DNA of 64,000 nt from Dipteronia dyeriana (lineage: Eukaryota > Streptophyta > Magnoliopsida > Sapindales > Sapindaceae), in the NCBI GenBank assembly GCA_032871835.1, contig CM065298.1:11413096-11477095 (forward strand), written 5' to 3'. The notes beneath the pieces are model-generated. The model saw nothing but the letters and a program-made list of their open reading frames with translations. It did not search any database and was not told the DNA's origin. This document shows positions 53,090-63,993 of the stretch, piece by piece (the first letter of the stretch is position 1; every line of letters starts with the position of its first letter). Made by a program: the position numbers and the translations under genes.

Positions 53090-55957
53090 TTATTTTTTGG
53101 AGATTTTGATCTTCATCTCCCCTGATCTTGATCTTGATCTCTCCACCTTGTAAACTTGTTCTAAAATGACGCAATCACCGATGAGCAATTCGAGTGTTGT
53201 AGCATGAAGAAGTTGGTCTGGCAGTGACTTCAATTTTGGGCATTCAATGATAGTTAGCTGAGAAAGAGAGGGCATGATTGTAATATCTCTTGCTGTAATC
53301 TTATATTCCCATTCTTCCCAATTCTTCATCGATTCAATCGTTAGTATCTTTAATTTGGGGAAGGCAATAAGTGAGGGTGAAGACGATAATGATGATGATG
53401 TCTCAATGCCCACAAATTCATTGCCCACTATTTTCACACTCTTCAAATCATTTATATACAAATATTCCAGCCGTGGCAATTTTCCCAAAGCAGGCAAATA
53501 CTCACAATTTCTGCACCATCCGAGCTCTAACATCTTGAGATGAATTAACGATAACATCCAATGAGGGGACAAACTGATGCTTCTACAATACATTATCCTT
53601 AAGATCTCTAAATTGGGAGGTGGTTGTAAGGCTTCAACAACTGCTGCATCTTTATTACATTCTTCAGCCGATGATATATCACTCTCACTTTCTTCATCCA
53701 AATCACTTTCTTCACCCAAATCTATATCTCTCGTACTAGAGAAATCCAATTCCAATTCAACCAGATTCTTCACATTCATGAGTTGTGCATTGTTAGCTTC
53801 AGCTTCGTCTACAACTTCTCTCAACCCTTTTAACTCAACTTTACCTCGAAGCTTGTTCAAGTTCTTAAAACATCCAAGGCCAATGCCATTTGGATCACTT
53901 CCAACAATAAATCTACGCAATGTTCGAAGACAAACTAATTTCTCGATTCCTTTTGGCATGTATTTGAGACTGTATGTATCCTTATTTATTAAATGCCTCA
54001 AATTGATTAGTTTTCCCATCCCTTGAGGTAGTTTACCAAGAGAACCACAACGACTAATATCCAAGGTTTGTAAGTTGTACAAACAACACAATGTCTCGGG
54101 TAATTCTTTGATTTTTAGCCTTGACACGTTAAGGTACCTCAAATGTACCAATTTTCCAATCTCACTTGGTATCTTATTGTCTCGATTTCTACTTAACTTT
54201 AATGACCTTAAACAAGTCATCTGTTTAAATAAGTCGGGTGAGAAAGTACTCATTGATTTAGACCCATATTCATCTTCAATTAAGAGGTTACGTAACTTTT
54301 GGACACTAAATATGTTGACATTATACGCTGACTTCAGTATCAACATTGAATGACGAGCTTTCTCACAAGAAACATCTAGGGTTGCTTCTTCACCACCGTA
54401 AATTTCCTTTGAAAAACTTTCGTTCTTAACAAGAAATTGGGCAAAGTCATGCACTATGTCATGCATCTTGAATGCACAAATATTACCATCATCATCTTTT
54501 AGAAACTCTTGGAAGAAAGAATGCATAGCTAAAGTGTCAAAACACTCATCTCCAATTATCTCTATCTCTTCATCATTATCTAAACCAAGATAACCTTGGG
54601 CCATCCATAAATTAATCAATTTATCCTTTTTCATCACATAATCTTTTGGAAAGATGGCACAATATGAAAAACATTGTTTTACCATAGAAGGCAAGGCATT
54701 ATAACTCAACAATAGTGGGGGGAAAAGACCTTTTTCTAACTCTTTCAATTTCCACATCTCACTATCTAATATTCTTTGCCATTGATCTCTAGTTTTTTTA
54801 AAACGTAACAAGCTCCCAATAGTTTTTATGGCAAGAGGCAAGCCCTTGCACTTTCCAACAATCTCTCTACCAATATTTTCTAATTTTTCACGCTCTTCAT
54901 GAGACCAATCACAAAATGCTAATTGTTCAAACAATGACCAACTTTCATCTACTGACAATACTCCAATATTTATGACATCACTTGATTTCATCATACGTGC
55001 AACTTTTTCTTTACGTGTGGTAACTAAAATTTTACTTTCACTATGAAGACCATTATTAAGAGAGTTGTACAATGGTTCCCATTTATCATAATCTTCTGTC
55101 CACACGTCATCCAAGATAAGAAAAAATTTCTTATTCTCAATAGTTTTATGTATACATTCCAAAAGAGATTGCAATTCAACTAAATTAGTGGCTTCACCTT
55201 TAAGACCTTCAATGATTGCTCTAGCAATCCTAACCTCATCAAATGGGTCTGAGACACAAACCCATATTTTGTAATCAAATTTACTGTTAATCTTTGTATC
55301 ATTGTAAGCAAATTGTGCGAGAGTGGTTTTCCCAATTCCTCCCATCCCTACAATGGAGATGACAGGGAGGCTTGTTCTTTCATTCTTACTCTCACTCAAC
55401 AATTTGTTTACAAGAAAGCTTTTCTCCTCGCCTCGACCACGTATCTCAGAAACCTCAACAAAAGCAGTCGTTTTCAATCTTTGAGGTTCCTCGATACTCC
55501 TAATGGTATTAAGATTATATTTATCTTTCTCTATGGCAATGGAATCAAGATTTTCATTTATTTGTTTTATCTTAACACCAATATCATGTCGTATACCGAC
55601 TTGTCTAAAAAAAATGCAAGGGGAGGAAAACAAGAAACATACCTTTTTCTTAGGAATTTGAGCATTTTCAACCCCCTCAATTTGTAATTTCAGAATTGCA
55701 GTGTTCCATTCGTCCAAGACGTCATCCATGTCATAAGATGCATCTTTGAGCTTGTCTAGCCATACTCCCAGAGTTGTCTCCTTCACTTGTCTTTGCTCTG
55801 CATCAACCAGCACTGCTCGAATGGATTCAAAGTTGCTGGTGAGCTTTCTTATTTCTTTTCTGACACCCGTAACTAGCCTCACCTCTTGCACTACTTCTTT
55901 ACCAATGATTGAAGTCAATTGTTGGAGAACAGTAGAAACAATTGCCTCAGCAGTCAT
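53090..55957 (-). CDS. Intact CC-NBS-LRR (CNL) disease-resistance-like protein, 955 aa
   Basis: A cytoplasmic immune receptor that would bind ADP/ATP and trigger defence on sensing an effector. It is a single exon: the ATG at 55955-55957 opens MTAEAIVSTVLQQL and the TAA is at 53090-53092. Domains: Rx-like coiled coil (about 1-150) with YDMDDVLDEW at 75-84; P-loop GMGGIGKTT 204-212; RNBS-A FDYKIWVCVSDPFD 227-240; kinase-2 KKFFLILDDVW 276-286; RNBS-B SKILVTTR 308-315; GLPLA 372-376; RNBS-D CFSYCAIFPKD 429-439; MHD 498-500; LRRs about 580-930. All NB-ARC motifs are intact and the Trp ending kinase-2 confirms the CNL class. An acidic segment (740-766, EESDLDEESESD) is absent from the copy A paralogue. 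It has a basic C-terminus (RSRSGEMKIKISKK). It is likely functional; its effector is unknown. Confidence 0.96.
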   Translation of the reverse strand: MTAEAIVSTVLQQLTSIIGKEVVQEVRLVTGVRKEIRKLTSNFESIRAVLVDAEQRQVKETTLGVWLDKLKDASYDMDDVLDEWNTAILKLQIEGVENAQIPKKKVCFLFSSPCIFFRQVGIRHDIGVKIKQINENLDSIAIEKDKYNLNTIRSIEEPQRLKTTAFVEVSEIRGRGEEKSFLVNKLLSESKNERTSLPVISIVGMGGIGKTTLAQFAYNDTKINSKFDYKIWVCVSDPFDEVRIARAIIEGLKGEATNLVELQSLLECIHKTIENKKFFLILDDVWTEDYDKWEPLYNSLNNGLHSESKILVTTRKEKVARMMKSSDVINIGVLSVDESWSLFEQLAFCDWSHEEREKLENIGREIVGKCKGLPLAIKTIGSLLRFKKTRDQWQRILDSEMWKLKELEKGLFPPLLLSYNALPSMVKQCFSYCAIFPKDYVMKKDKLINLWMAQGYLGLDNDEEIEIIGDECFDTLAMHSFFQEFLKDDDGNICAFKMHDIVHDFAQFLVKNESFSKEIYGGEEATLDVSCEKARHSMLILKSAYNVNIFSVQKLRNLLIEDEYGSKSMSTFSPDLFKQMTCLRSLKLSRNRDNKIPSEIGKLVHLRYLNVSRLKIKELPETLCCLYNLQTLDISRCGSLGKLPQGMGKLINLRHLINKDTYSLKYMPKGIEKLVCLRTLRRFIVGSDPNGIGLGCFKNLNKLRGKVELKGLREVVDEAEANNAQLMNVKNLVELELDFSSTRDIDLGEESDLDEESESDISSAEECNKDAAVVEALQPPPNLEILRIMYCRSISLSPHWMLSLIHLKMLELGWCRNCEYLPALGKLPRLEYLYINDLKSVKIVGNEFVGIETSSSLSSSPSLIAFPKLKILTIESMKNWEEWEYKITARDITIMPSLSQLTIIECPKLKSLPDQLLHATTLELLIGDCVILEQVYKVERSRSRSGEMKIKISKK

Positions 55958-56154
55958 ATTTTAAGATGGAAATTGAGAAGAGAAATATTTTGAGCTATTA
56001 GTTGTGTTTGAGATGTGAAACTATTAATGCTGCCATTCTTTCAATTTTTATAGTGCAAGCCAAATGGAATATTTCATGTGAAAGCTTGCTTTGATTCTGG
56101 TTCAAACATATCGCTTTCTCCAACTCCAAGTTATTCCCAATTCTTTGCTTGATG

Positions 56155-56162
56155 ATATATAA
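56155..56162 (-). promoter_or_regulatory. Possible TATA box of the intact CNL
   Basis: The minus strand reads ATTATATATCATC about 200 bp upstream of the ATG. The copy A equivalent has lost the TATATA core (TTATTTATC). This is the best TATA-like match in the flank; the leader length is plausible but unproven. Confidence 0.3.
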
Positions 56163-56304
56163 TGCCGTTTGTTTTAAGGCAAGTATTTGAATCTGCTTTT
56201 ATCAATATGATTGCCAATGAAGTTAGAATCATTAATATGATGGCTACCTACAATTTCAAATTATAATTAAATTATCTTAAATAGTCAAAATGCAAGCCAC
56301 AAAA

Positions 56305-56400
56305 GTTGAGATGGTTCAAATGGTTAGCCCCTCACATCCATGGGTTGTAGATTGAAGTTATCTCTCTCCTCAAAATCCCAAATTTATATTTTAGTCTATT
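56305..56400 (+). repeat. Possible tRNA-derived SINE remnant (copy B)
   Basis: Counterpart of 7090-7200, with TGGTTCAAATGGTTAGCCCC and a decayed box B-like GATTGAAGTT. It is shared by both duplication copies. Confidence 0.3.
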
Positions 56401-57097
56401 GATTTTATTAAAAAATAAAAATAAAAGTTCAATATGCAAGTCAGACTACATAACATGTTTTTAAAAAAATTGGCGGAAACTAATCAAAATCGATCATTTT
56501 AAATTTGATTATTGAATTTACATAAATCAATCATTCTAAACCAAACAAAAAAAAAATGATCATAAATGGTTTATGAATTCAACAATAGTTAGGTGTGTAC
56601 AATTATTATCAGGAACATGTTGAATTACCTGGACATGAAAAATCCAACAAATTCTCTAAGGAAACCATTCTCAGTTAAATTCACTTAATCATTCATCTAA
56701 AACAATATACATATCCTTACAAATATTAAAAAATCCTATGAATTATTACAGTTAGTGGTTCATTTCCTGTTCATTAATACCTTCTTCAATTACCCAGTTC
56801 TGGCTGAACAAGTCATTTTCATGTTATTTATTTATTTATTTTAACAATTTTGCATGAAATCAAATGAACACAACATATGACACTAGATCACTCTTACGAC
56901 CCTCACACGCATTCCACGAGAAGCTTATATTAGAGAAAACAGATCAATAAGTTGTTAGTTTTAAAGGCACTTAACCATATACTTCCCTCAATTAATTCTG
57001 CTTCTGAGAATCTGCTTTTCTTTGTTCCATTCACTTGCCTTCCACTATTGCATCAGATTCTTGGTTTGAAGGAAGCAATATCTCCAAACCGGCATCA

Positions 57098-57120
57098 AAG
57101 CAAAGTTTTTCACTTTGCTT
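57098..57120 (+). promoter_or_regulatory. Conserved 9-bp stem-loop upstream of CNL pseudogene (copy B)
   Basis: AAGCAAAGT (57098-57106) pairs perfectly with ACTTTGCTT (57112-57120) around TTTTC, about 140 bp upstream of the ATG at 57261. One G-C pair of the copy A stem is A-T here, so pairing is kept despite substitution on both sides. Confidence 0.5.
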
Positions 57121-57260
57121 GTTAGGTTAAATATTCCTTGGCTTTCTTCTTCCATGCACTATAAGAATTCAATGGATGCATGAAAGCATTTTCACAACAA
57201 CAAACACATTCAACAACTAATTTTCTCTCCATATTTCTCTTACAATTACCCTCTCTAAGT

Positions 57261-58333
57261 ATGGCTGCTGAGGCAATCGTTTCCGCTGTCTTGGAGCAAC
57301 TGATTTCAATATATTGGTCAAAAATACAAGACGTAAGCAGAGGTGAAGTCAGGATTTTGACTTTAAGAGGGCCGAAACAAAACGAAATTCAAGTTTATGA
57401 CTAATATATTAATATTTAAAAACTAAATTATTCAAATATATATATATAATACTATTTAGTCTCATATATTAATAAATAAAATAAACATAAATTTTATGAA
57501 TTAAAATAACATTCTTTAAAATCTGAAAAATCATTTATAATCGAATATATACTTATATTTTGTAATTGAAAATCAATTACAACATAAAATATATACATAC
57601 CTAATAATACTGTTTAATTGTAAAATTATATTGTTGATGGTGGGTTTGACCTAACTCGTATTGCAATGTAATGAGTATTAATATATGAAATATTTATGTT
57701 GCATGTCTCGTAAAATGAACTTATTACTTCAGTAAATAATCTATCACATCATGTTTTTCATAATGATCATAATTAATAATTTTCATGATATTTATTCATT
57801 AAATACTTATTAAATAGGAATATATAAATAATTTCTTCTTAAAACACTTATGGTCACATGATAATAGCAGATGATATTGTCAAGTTTATAATTAAAAAAA
57901 ATGTGATGAGTTAGAAATATCTTTACCTATATAATACATTATGACAATTTTATACATGAAAATTTATTTAAAATATTTTGGATGGGGGGTCATGGCCCCT
58001 ATCGGCCCCTATCGGCCCCCGCCTATCTCCTCCCCCGGACGTAAGGTTAGTAGTGGTTGTCGACGAAGAAGTAGAGATGCTCACCAGCAATTTTCAAGCC
58101 ATACAAGCTGTGCTTGTTGATGCAGAGCATATCCTATGATGTTGACGATATGTTGGATGAGTGGAACACTCCAATTCTGAAATTGCAAATTGAGGGAGCC
58201 AAGAAGACGGTACGTTTTGTCCTCCCCTCATCATGCTTTTGTTTCAAACAAGTTGCATTACATGGAAACATTGCTCTTAGAAAAAAAAAAAAAAAGAAGC
58301 CTTGACTCCATTGCCAAAAAGAAAAATACTTAG
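57261..58333 (+). pseudogene. CNL pseudogene 5' fragment (copy B)
   Basis: It starts MAAEAIVSAVLEQLISI, followed by the same TATATTGG frameshift and the same VDAE-to-SYDVDDMLDEW deletion as 25770-26157. A hAT-like element splits it at 57338-58037. It keeps more of the coiled coil than copy A (LQIEGAKKTVRFVLPSSC, FCFKQVALHGNIALR) but ends at 58333 before the NB-ARC, where unrelated AT-rich DNA begins. Confidence 0.88.
57338..58037. mobile_element. hAT-like non-autonomous insertion
   Basis: The insertion is flanked by a perfect 8-bp TSD GACGTAAG (57330-57337, 58038-58045). The left end CAGAGGTGAAGTCAGG resembles common plant hAT termini (CAGAGGCGG). The right end GGCCCCCGCCTATCTCCTCC is only a poor inverted match. 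The 700-bp interior is AT-rich and non-coding. Removing it and one TSD restores collinearity with copy A. Confidence 0.8.
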
Positions 58334-58880
58334 GGTCCATAAACGTTTTTTAATTGTTGTTTTTCGAAAATAAAAATGAAAATGAAAATGAAAATAGTGT
58401 TTTTGGTTTTAGTTTCGAATTTCAAAAACGCGTCCGGTAGCATATACTGAATGCTGTATTTTGAAAATTAAAACGGAAAAAACACGTCTGGTAGGTTAAC
58501 CGAAAACTATCAAAAATTGATTATATAATTAACCAATATAATTTTTATGTTGTAATTTTTGATGTATTAAATAAAAGTAATACATCAAAAATTAATTCAA
58601 AAAAAACATATCAAAAAATGAATTAATCAAAATTAAACTCTTAAATTATAAATAAATAATTACAATATATATATATATATATTACTATATAATAAAAATA
58701 TAACTGTATATAATAATATATTAAATATTATTATATAATATATTAAATATATAATATTTGATATTATACATACATAACATTATAAATATATATATATAGT
58801 ATATATATATATATATAATAATAATATTATATATATTATTACATATGTATATATATATTATATAAATATATATTAGGTGG
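58334..58880. other. AT-rich non-coding stretch
   Basis: The stretch begins AGGGTCCATAAACG, with an AAATGAAAATGA run (58370-58395) and a paired GCGTCCGGTAG/ACGTCTGGTAG motif. It then turns into nearly pure A/T with TATATA runs (58660-58870). No gene is seen. The first 170 bp may be the end of a small DNA transposon. Confidence 0.5.
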
Positions 58881-58883
58881 CAG

Positions 58884-59480
58884 AGAGCTCTATGACCATC
58901 TCATAGAGAGCATAATTGTCTAGTTTTCCCCACAAATGGTCTTACCTCAACGGCCTAAATAGGGTACGCGCATATAAAACACTATCCAGAGATAAATGAA
59001 GATCTTAAACCAAATATGTTCTGATATGCAGGATCCTCATAGGAGGCAAGCATAGAGCATACTGAGATTTTAGAGAACTACAGATCCTGGCATAAAACTT
59101 TCTAAAGATCAGGACAAGAGAAACTTAGAAAGCCATAGGTAAATAAACACTCAGATTTTATTTTCTTCGATTGATTTTACAAGAAGAGCATCTCAAGCTA
59201 TTTATAGAGGAGAAAAGAGCTCTGGAAAAGGTAAAGCCACGGCTTATGGCCGACAAGCATATCTTACAAAGAGAAACATTTAATCCCTGTCAGACAGGTG
59301 ACAGACCTACATCAAAGCAAACAAAAGAAAAGCTGTCTGATTAGACATCTAAAAGATAAATATAAGATAAGCTTGGAGAAAAGTTATGGACTACTGAGGT
59401 TACATGTGGCATGGTATTCATCATCAGAGTCGAGAGCTCCACAAATGGAACAGAGCCACGTGTCATCTGATCTCTCTTAA
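58884..59480 (-). mobile_element. Solo-LTR-like unit, minus orientation
   Basis: On the minus strand there is a TATA-like CTCTATAAATAGCTTG (about 59195-59210), an AATAAAATC poly(A)-like signal about 55 bp downstream and a 3' leader. It ends near TGGTCATAGAGCTCTC, slightly like a tRNA-iMet primer site. It directly abuts the gypsy LTR at 59482. Exact ends and a TSD could not be set. Confidence 0.4.
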
Positions 59481-60661
59481 ATGAGCACCCGCAATAGTAC
59501 GGAGCCGTGTGAGTAGTACAATGATAAATAAGATTCGTTCCACGAGGATTGATGAATTGATTACCACAATTGATTGATTAGACTACTATTTAGACAAGCA
59601 AATATTAGATGATTCAATTATACGACTAACACTAATTAACTATAAACTACTCCTAGAATGCTACTAATGAAACTTAACCAACAAGCAAACAAGACAAAGT
59701 CACACACAAGCAAGTGTTTGTATTGCTATTAAGAACTTAGTCTAAGACCTTGAATCCACCTAACCAATCATCACCAATTTATAGACACACCATTATGAAT
59801 AAATTATGCAAATGCGAATGTAGACTCGTGATACCCTCAATTAGTCTCTACTCTCTCTCGAGTAATAGAGACAACACTTATATGCACCAATAACCTATCT
59901 CTCGATGGTCATCCGAAATACACACAAGTTCATTAAGCTTAGTGGTTCACTAAGTGAGTTCTAGAGACTAACCTTGAGTATTTCTACCTTACTAGACCTC
60001 TATCATGCATTTCATCAAGCACGTTGTGTGTTTCTTCTCTCGGTACATCACATGCCAACCAAATACACATCAAATGCTAGCTAGACACTCGTTGTAAATT
60101 AAAGCATGAAATACATATACATAAACACAAGCAATATGAATAAAGTGGTGGTCTTCATTGGTAAATCATAGTAAAGGTTTCATCTTGGCCTTAGCCAAGA
60201 TGAGTTTAGTTCATAATGTAAGAAATGGCTACAAAAGATATGATTTTTATACAAGCCATAAGCAAATATAAGTGCTAAAGTGAAAGAGAGAATGATTAAG
60301 AATAAACTAGGAGTAAATGTCCTCTCTCTTGGTTGGTGGAATATGTTTGACTTGCTCCTTCTCTTGATGCTCCCCTTTTGCTCCAAGATTGTGTTTTTGT
60401 AGTGGAAAATGATGGGAAGGTTGGGTATTTAGTGTTTGGTATAGTGGATTTGAAGTTTGGATGATGGATTAGAGGTTTGATGAAGTGATTTGGAGAAGGA
60501 ATTGAGTGGAAGTTAAGGGATTTAGGTGAAAGGTAGTGTTTTTGGGGTTTTAGATTGTAAATGGAGGATTTTGAGCTTAGGGTCGTCCAAGAGATCCTCA
60601 AAATAGCTTAAGAAGGGGTATTTATAGGTTTAGGAATGAGGCACGAAACCCTAGAAGTTCT

Positions 60662-60895
60662 GCTACGCTGGTGTTACGCTGGTCGAGTGGCACCTCACTA
60701 GCGTAACACCACTGATATTTTGTGCTGGAGTGGGTTGCGTTGGTCGAGTGGCGCCTCACCAATGCAACACCACTGATCTTTCTACACTGGTGTGGGTTGC
60801 GCTGGTCGAGTGGTGCCTCACCAACGCAACACCACTGATCTTTCTACGCTGGTGTGGGTTGCTCTGGTCGAGTGGCGTCTCACCAGCGCCAGCCA
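60662..60895. repeat. ~62-bp tandem hairpin repeat within the gypsy LTR
   Basis: There are about four units of the form GGTTGCGCTGGTCGAGTGG followed by TGCCTCACCAACGCAACACC and ACTGATCTTTCTACGCTGG. Each unit is self-complementary (for example GGTGTTACGCT with AGCGTAACACC), giving a row of strong stem-loops with GAGTGG...CCTCAC at the tips. Confidence 0.85.
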
Positions 60896-61073
60896 TGGCC
60901 TATGACTTCGGTTCTTCCGTTTTGACCCCAACTTTTCTCCATTTTGCACTTTTACCCTGGAGGCACCTGCACAAACTTAATATACCATTAAATACTTGAT
61001 TTTTACTCAGGAACGAGTGCAAATGACAGGATATGGAGGCTACACCGAGTGTAGAAATGAGAGTTATCAATTA

Positions 61074-63140
61074 CCCCCAAACCTATCTTTTGCTCGTCCC
61101 CAAGTAAAACCGAAGTAAACAAAAAAAAATGTTAAATTAACCTAATCCGACTAAACTAAGATAATACCATTTTCTATTTCAATTTCCACCGAGCCAACTA
61201 AAGATGAGATGCGATATTGGCCGACCCATATTGTAGTGTAAACCATGGTGCTACAACACTAGAGATTACAATTCCAGACTTTTTTATGGAGTTAGCTTCA
61301 AAAGCATCGAACACAAGAGTCATTAGATAACATTTCGCCTTGACTCTAAGCCTTTCAAGATTCCTCTCATTTTTTTTCTTTTCACACTGAACCTAGGCTC
61401 GCTCATCAAACATATGCGAGTTGGATTTTATGTACAAAAAAATTTTAAATTTACACGCATATGAAAAATTTGTAGGGACTCTCATAGTTTCATGCAAATG
61501 TACCTCATGAATGGAATCAAACATTAAAAATCCCTTGTTTTCAAGCTAGACTTTTCCTAAAGATCAATTTGGACTTCTTTTTAGGTGCAAATGAGGTTGA
61601 TGATGGATGGTTATGGAGGGGTCGGGTGGGTATGGTTTTATTGGTGAGACAATGATCACATTAGAATCTTTTCCTTAATACCCTTTGCACATTCCCCTTT
61701 TTAGTGTCTAGACAATTTATTGACTTTCAGAGCTCATACATTTTAGTGGTTGCTTTACATTTAAACAACCCTTTTACAATGAATTTTCAAGGCTCTACTT
61801 TTTTTTTTTTGAATAAAGTGGTGCAATTTACACAATGAGCCTAAGTACACGCTAATTGAATACATTTTGGTACATTACTCTTTGGGGCTTCCATCTTTCT
61901 TTTCTCATGACATGATCATTGTTATGGAAAGGTCAAAAGTCTAAGTCTAGTGTGTGGGTTCACATTCTTTGGACATTTAGGCACACACAAGGTTTAGGAA
62001 CGTGTTTGGGTAATTTTTAAATGGCTATTACAAATTGCCTACGTCATCTCTATAGGTACAAGTAAAGCAAGAAAACAAGGTAAATCATATGATGCCAACT
62101 TTTGAAAATATGTTCTTTAATGTTCAATGCAATGAGAAGATGTCCTTTTTCTCATTCCTAATATCTACATGATGAGTGTTTAGAGAGTAGAATTGAAATG
62201 CACTCTTGTGGACGTAATATTTAGACAATGAAGCTCACTTGGGTAGTCTCCACTAATGATCTAGACATCTCAGCCGCACTACCTCATTCACTAATGCACA
62301 ATGAGTCCAGTAAGATGTGTGTAAGCAATGTGGTGCAGCTTTGGCAAACACGACCCTAGAGTGATACATGACATACCAAAAATTTACTACAACGGCCCAG
62401 ACCAAAAGCATCTCAACAAGCAACCCTTATTGCCCAAAATTTTGCCTCAAAATTGGTGGAAAGTTGACTCAAAAATATACAAGCATGCAAAAATTAAAAA
62501 TGTAAAGATAAAACACACGAAACAATCAAGCAAGACATACAAGAGCCAAAATCGAATGGCCGCACCCCCAAACCTAAACGAAACATTGTCCGCAATGTTT
62601 GCATAAACGAAATGAGTGAACAATGTAAGCTTAGAAGAGGGAAAGAGGCCAAAAGAAACATCACATAAAAAAAAAAACAATCATCAAATAGATGCAACAC
62701 AACTCCGCAAATATAACCGAACAGAAGATAAATGCGAGACATAAAATAAATATGAATAAGAAAAAGTATAATAAGTGAGAAATTCCAGCTGAAATGCAAT
62801 AATAAAGAAAATCCATCAAATAAACATCCTAAAAAAAGAAAAACAAAAGTGCGAAAACGAAAATAAAAGCAACAAGAATGGAGCAAATGGTGGCATGAAA
62901 TAGTCTTCCGGTCAATCCTTGAACATGGGGTTCTTACCCTTCCGTCCCCTCTCGAGGTCTTCAACTGACATGGAGTCCGACATATAATCACCGGCTGAAA
63001 ACCCCTGGTCATAGGAAGGTGGATATGGAGGTGGTTCCGGTCGTCAACGTCGCTCTCTCATCTGATAAGTCTGGAGGCCTAACTGTTGCCTTATGTCGGC
63101 ATTTTCTATTCTGATGTCCTCCATCTTGGCCTTCTGGTCT
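61074..63140. other. Non-coding internal region of the gypsy element
   Basis: There is no credible ORF. The frames at 62494-63012 and 62447-62680 (minus) are low-complexity Leu/Phe-rich shadows. The sequence is A-rich on the plus strand, with phrases such as AAACGAAACATTGTCCGCAATG near 62577 that also occur in family G internals (ATTGTCCCCAATGTC at 31822). Confidence 0.55.
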
Positions 63141-63142
63141 AC

Positions 63143-63993
63143 TCAGAAATCATAAAACTGTTGGGAGAGGGTATCAATCTTGCCTTCAATGCGAGTCTGG
63201 ATAGTCTGGCTCTCCCCGACCGCCTTTACCAACCACTCCAGTTTATCCATAATTTGGCTATTTTGCTCAGGACCCTCTGCATCCTCATCATCACCAGAAC
63301 GACCATAGTCATAGTCTTCATCCTCTGACCCCTCAGGTCCGGAGCCGCCTTCAGAAAGGGAAATTCCTCCTGGTCTTGTCCTTCTACTAGCCATGGCCTT
63401 GCTTACTGAGTCTGTCCAAGAATGGAGGTTTATAGGTCCCCTACCCCCAGTTGTGAACTCATCATCACCATACTCCAGAACCCATGCATCTCTGCATATT
63501 TTCGTAATTAAGCACGGGAAAGGAATAGGCCGACTTGCATTTTTTTTTTCCTTTTTCACTTTATTGTTAATATCCCTCGCATCATAAATCTCTGCTTTAA
63601 TAATCCTCCCAATGTCAACTGGGGCTGGGGTGATAAGACAAGCTAGCAACTCGCCTTCTTTACTGGGATCGAGCTGATGTGGAGCACGGGCTTGAGAGAT
63701 GCCTAGATAAACATACTCAAGATAGCCAGATCCTTTGATAACTCTGTATGCTTCAAGAGATGCTTTCGTTCCCATCGAGTATTGCCATTCCCTCTCAAAA
63801 GCCCCGCCAGCTCTGCTAGAGACCCGTCAAAGCTACGGTATCCCAGAGGTAGGGTGTCTTGGGGAACCGAAATTATGCCAAAGTGAGTGTTAATGGTGTA
63901 TTCACTGATTTGCACTGCAACCCCTCGCACCAGGACCATATTGCTGGCAAAGAAGACTTTCTGGACCTTGCTGGCATAAAAATCTCTCACCAA
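63143..63993 (-). pseudogene. Putative plant transposon protein (gypsy-associated ORF), frameshifted, partial
   Basis: Two overlapping minus-strand frames (63703-63993 and 63143-63775) read as one protein. VRDFYASKVQKVFFASNMVL, VRGVAVQISEYTINTHFGI and DTLPLGYRSFDGSLAEL are followed, after a one-base shift near 63790, by REWQYSMGTKASLEAYRVIK and SRPIPFPCLITKICRDAWV. This fits the plant-specific transposon-protein domain found beside Tat-type gypsy elements. The C-terminus is acidic (SGPEGSEDEDYDYGRSGDDE) and ends in a coiled-coil-like stretch (IMDKLEWLVKAVGES). The function is unknown. The N-terminus is outside the window. Confidence 0.75.

Larger units (their letters stand above)
49850..58330. 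repeat. Segmental duplication, copy B
   Basis: This block is collinear with copy A (1-7517 and 25222-26157). It has no MULE at 56724 and no retrotransposon nest in the plus-strand CNL, but carries a hAT-like insertion (57338-58037). It begins shortly after the copia element. An A-run of more than 20 bases is at about 50199-50221. Confidence 0.9.

Noticed and set aside
62494..63012. Minus-strand 172-codon Leu/Phe/Cys-rich frame near the gypsy LTR
   Set aside because: It is low-complexity translation of A-rich plus-strand DNA, with no domain and no support from the adjacent ORF.
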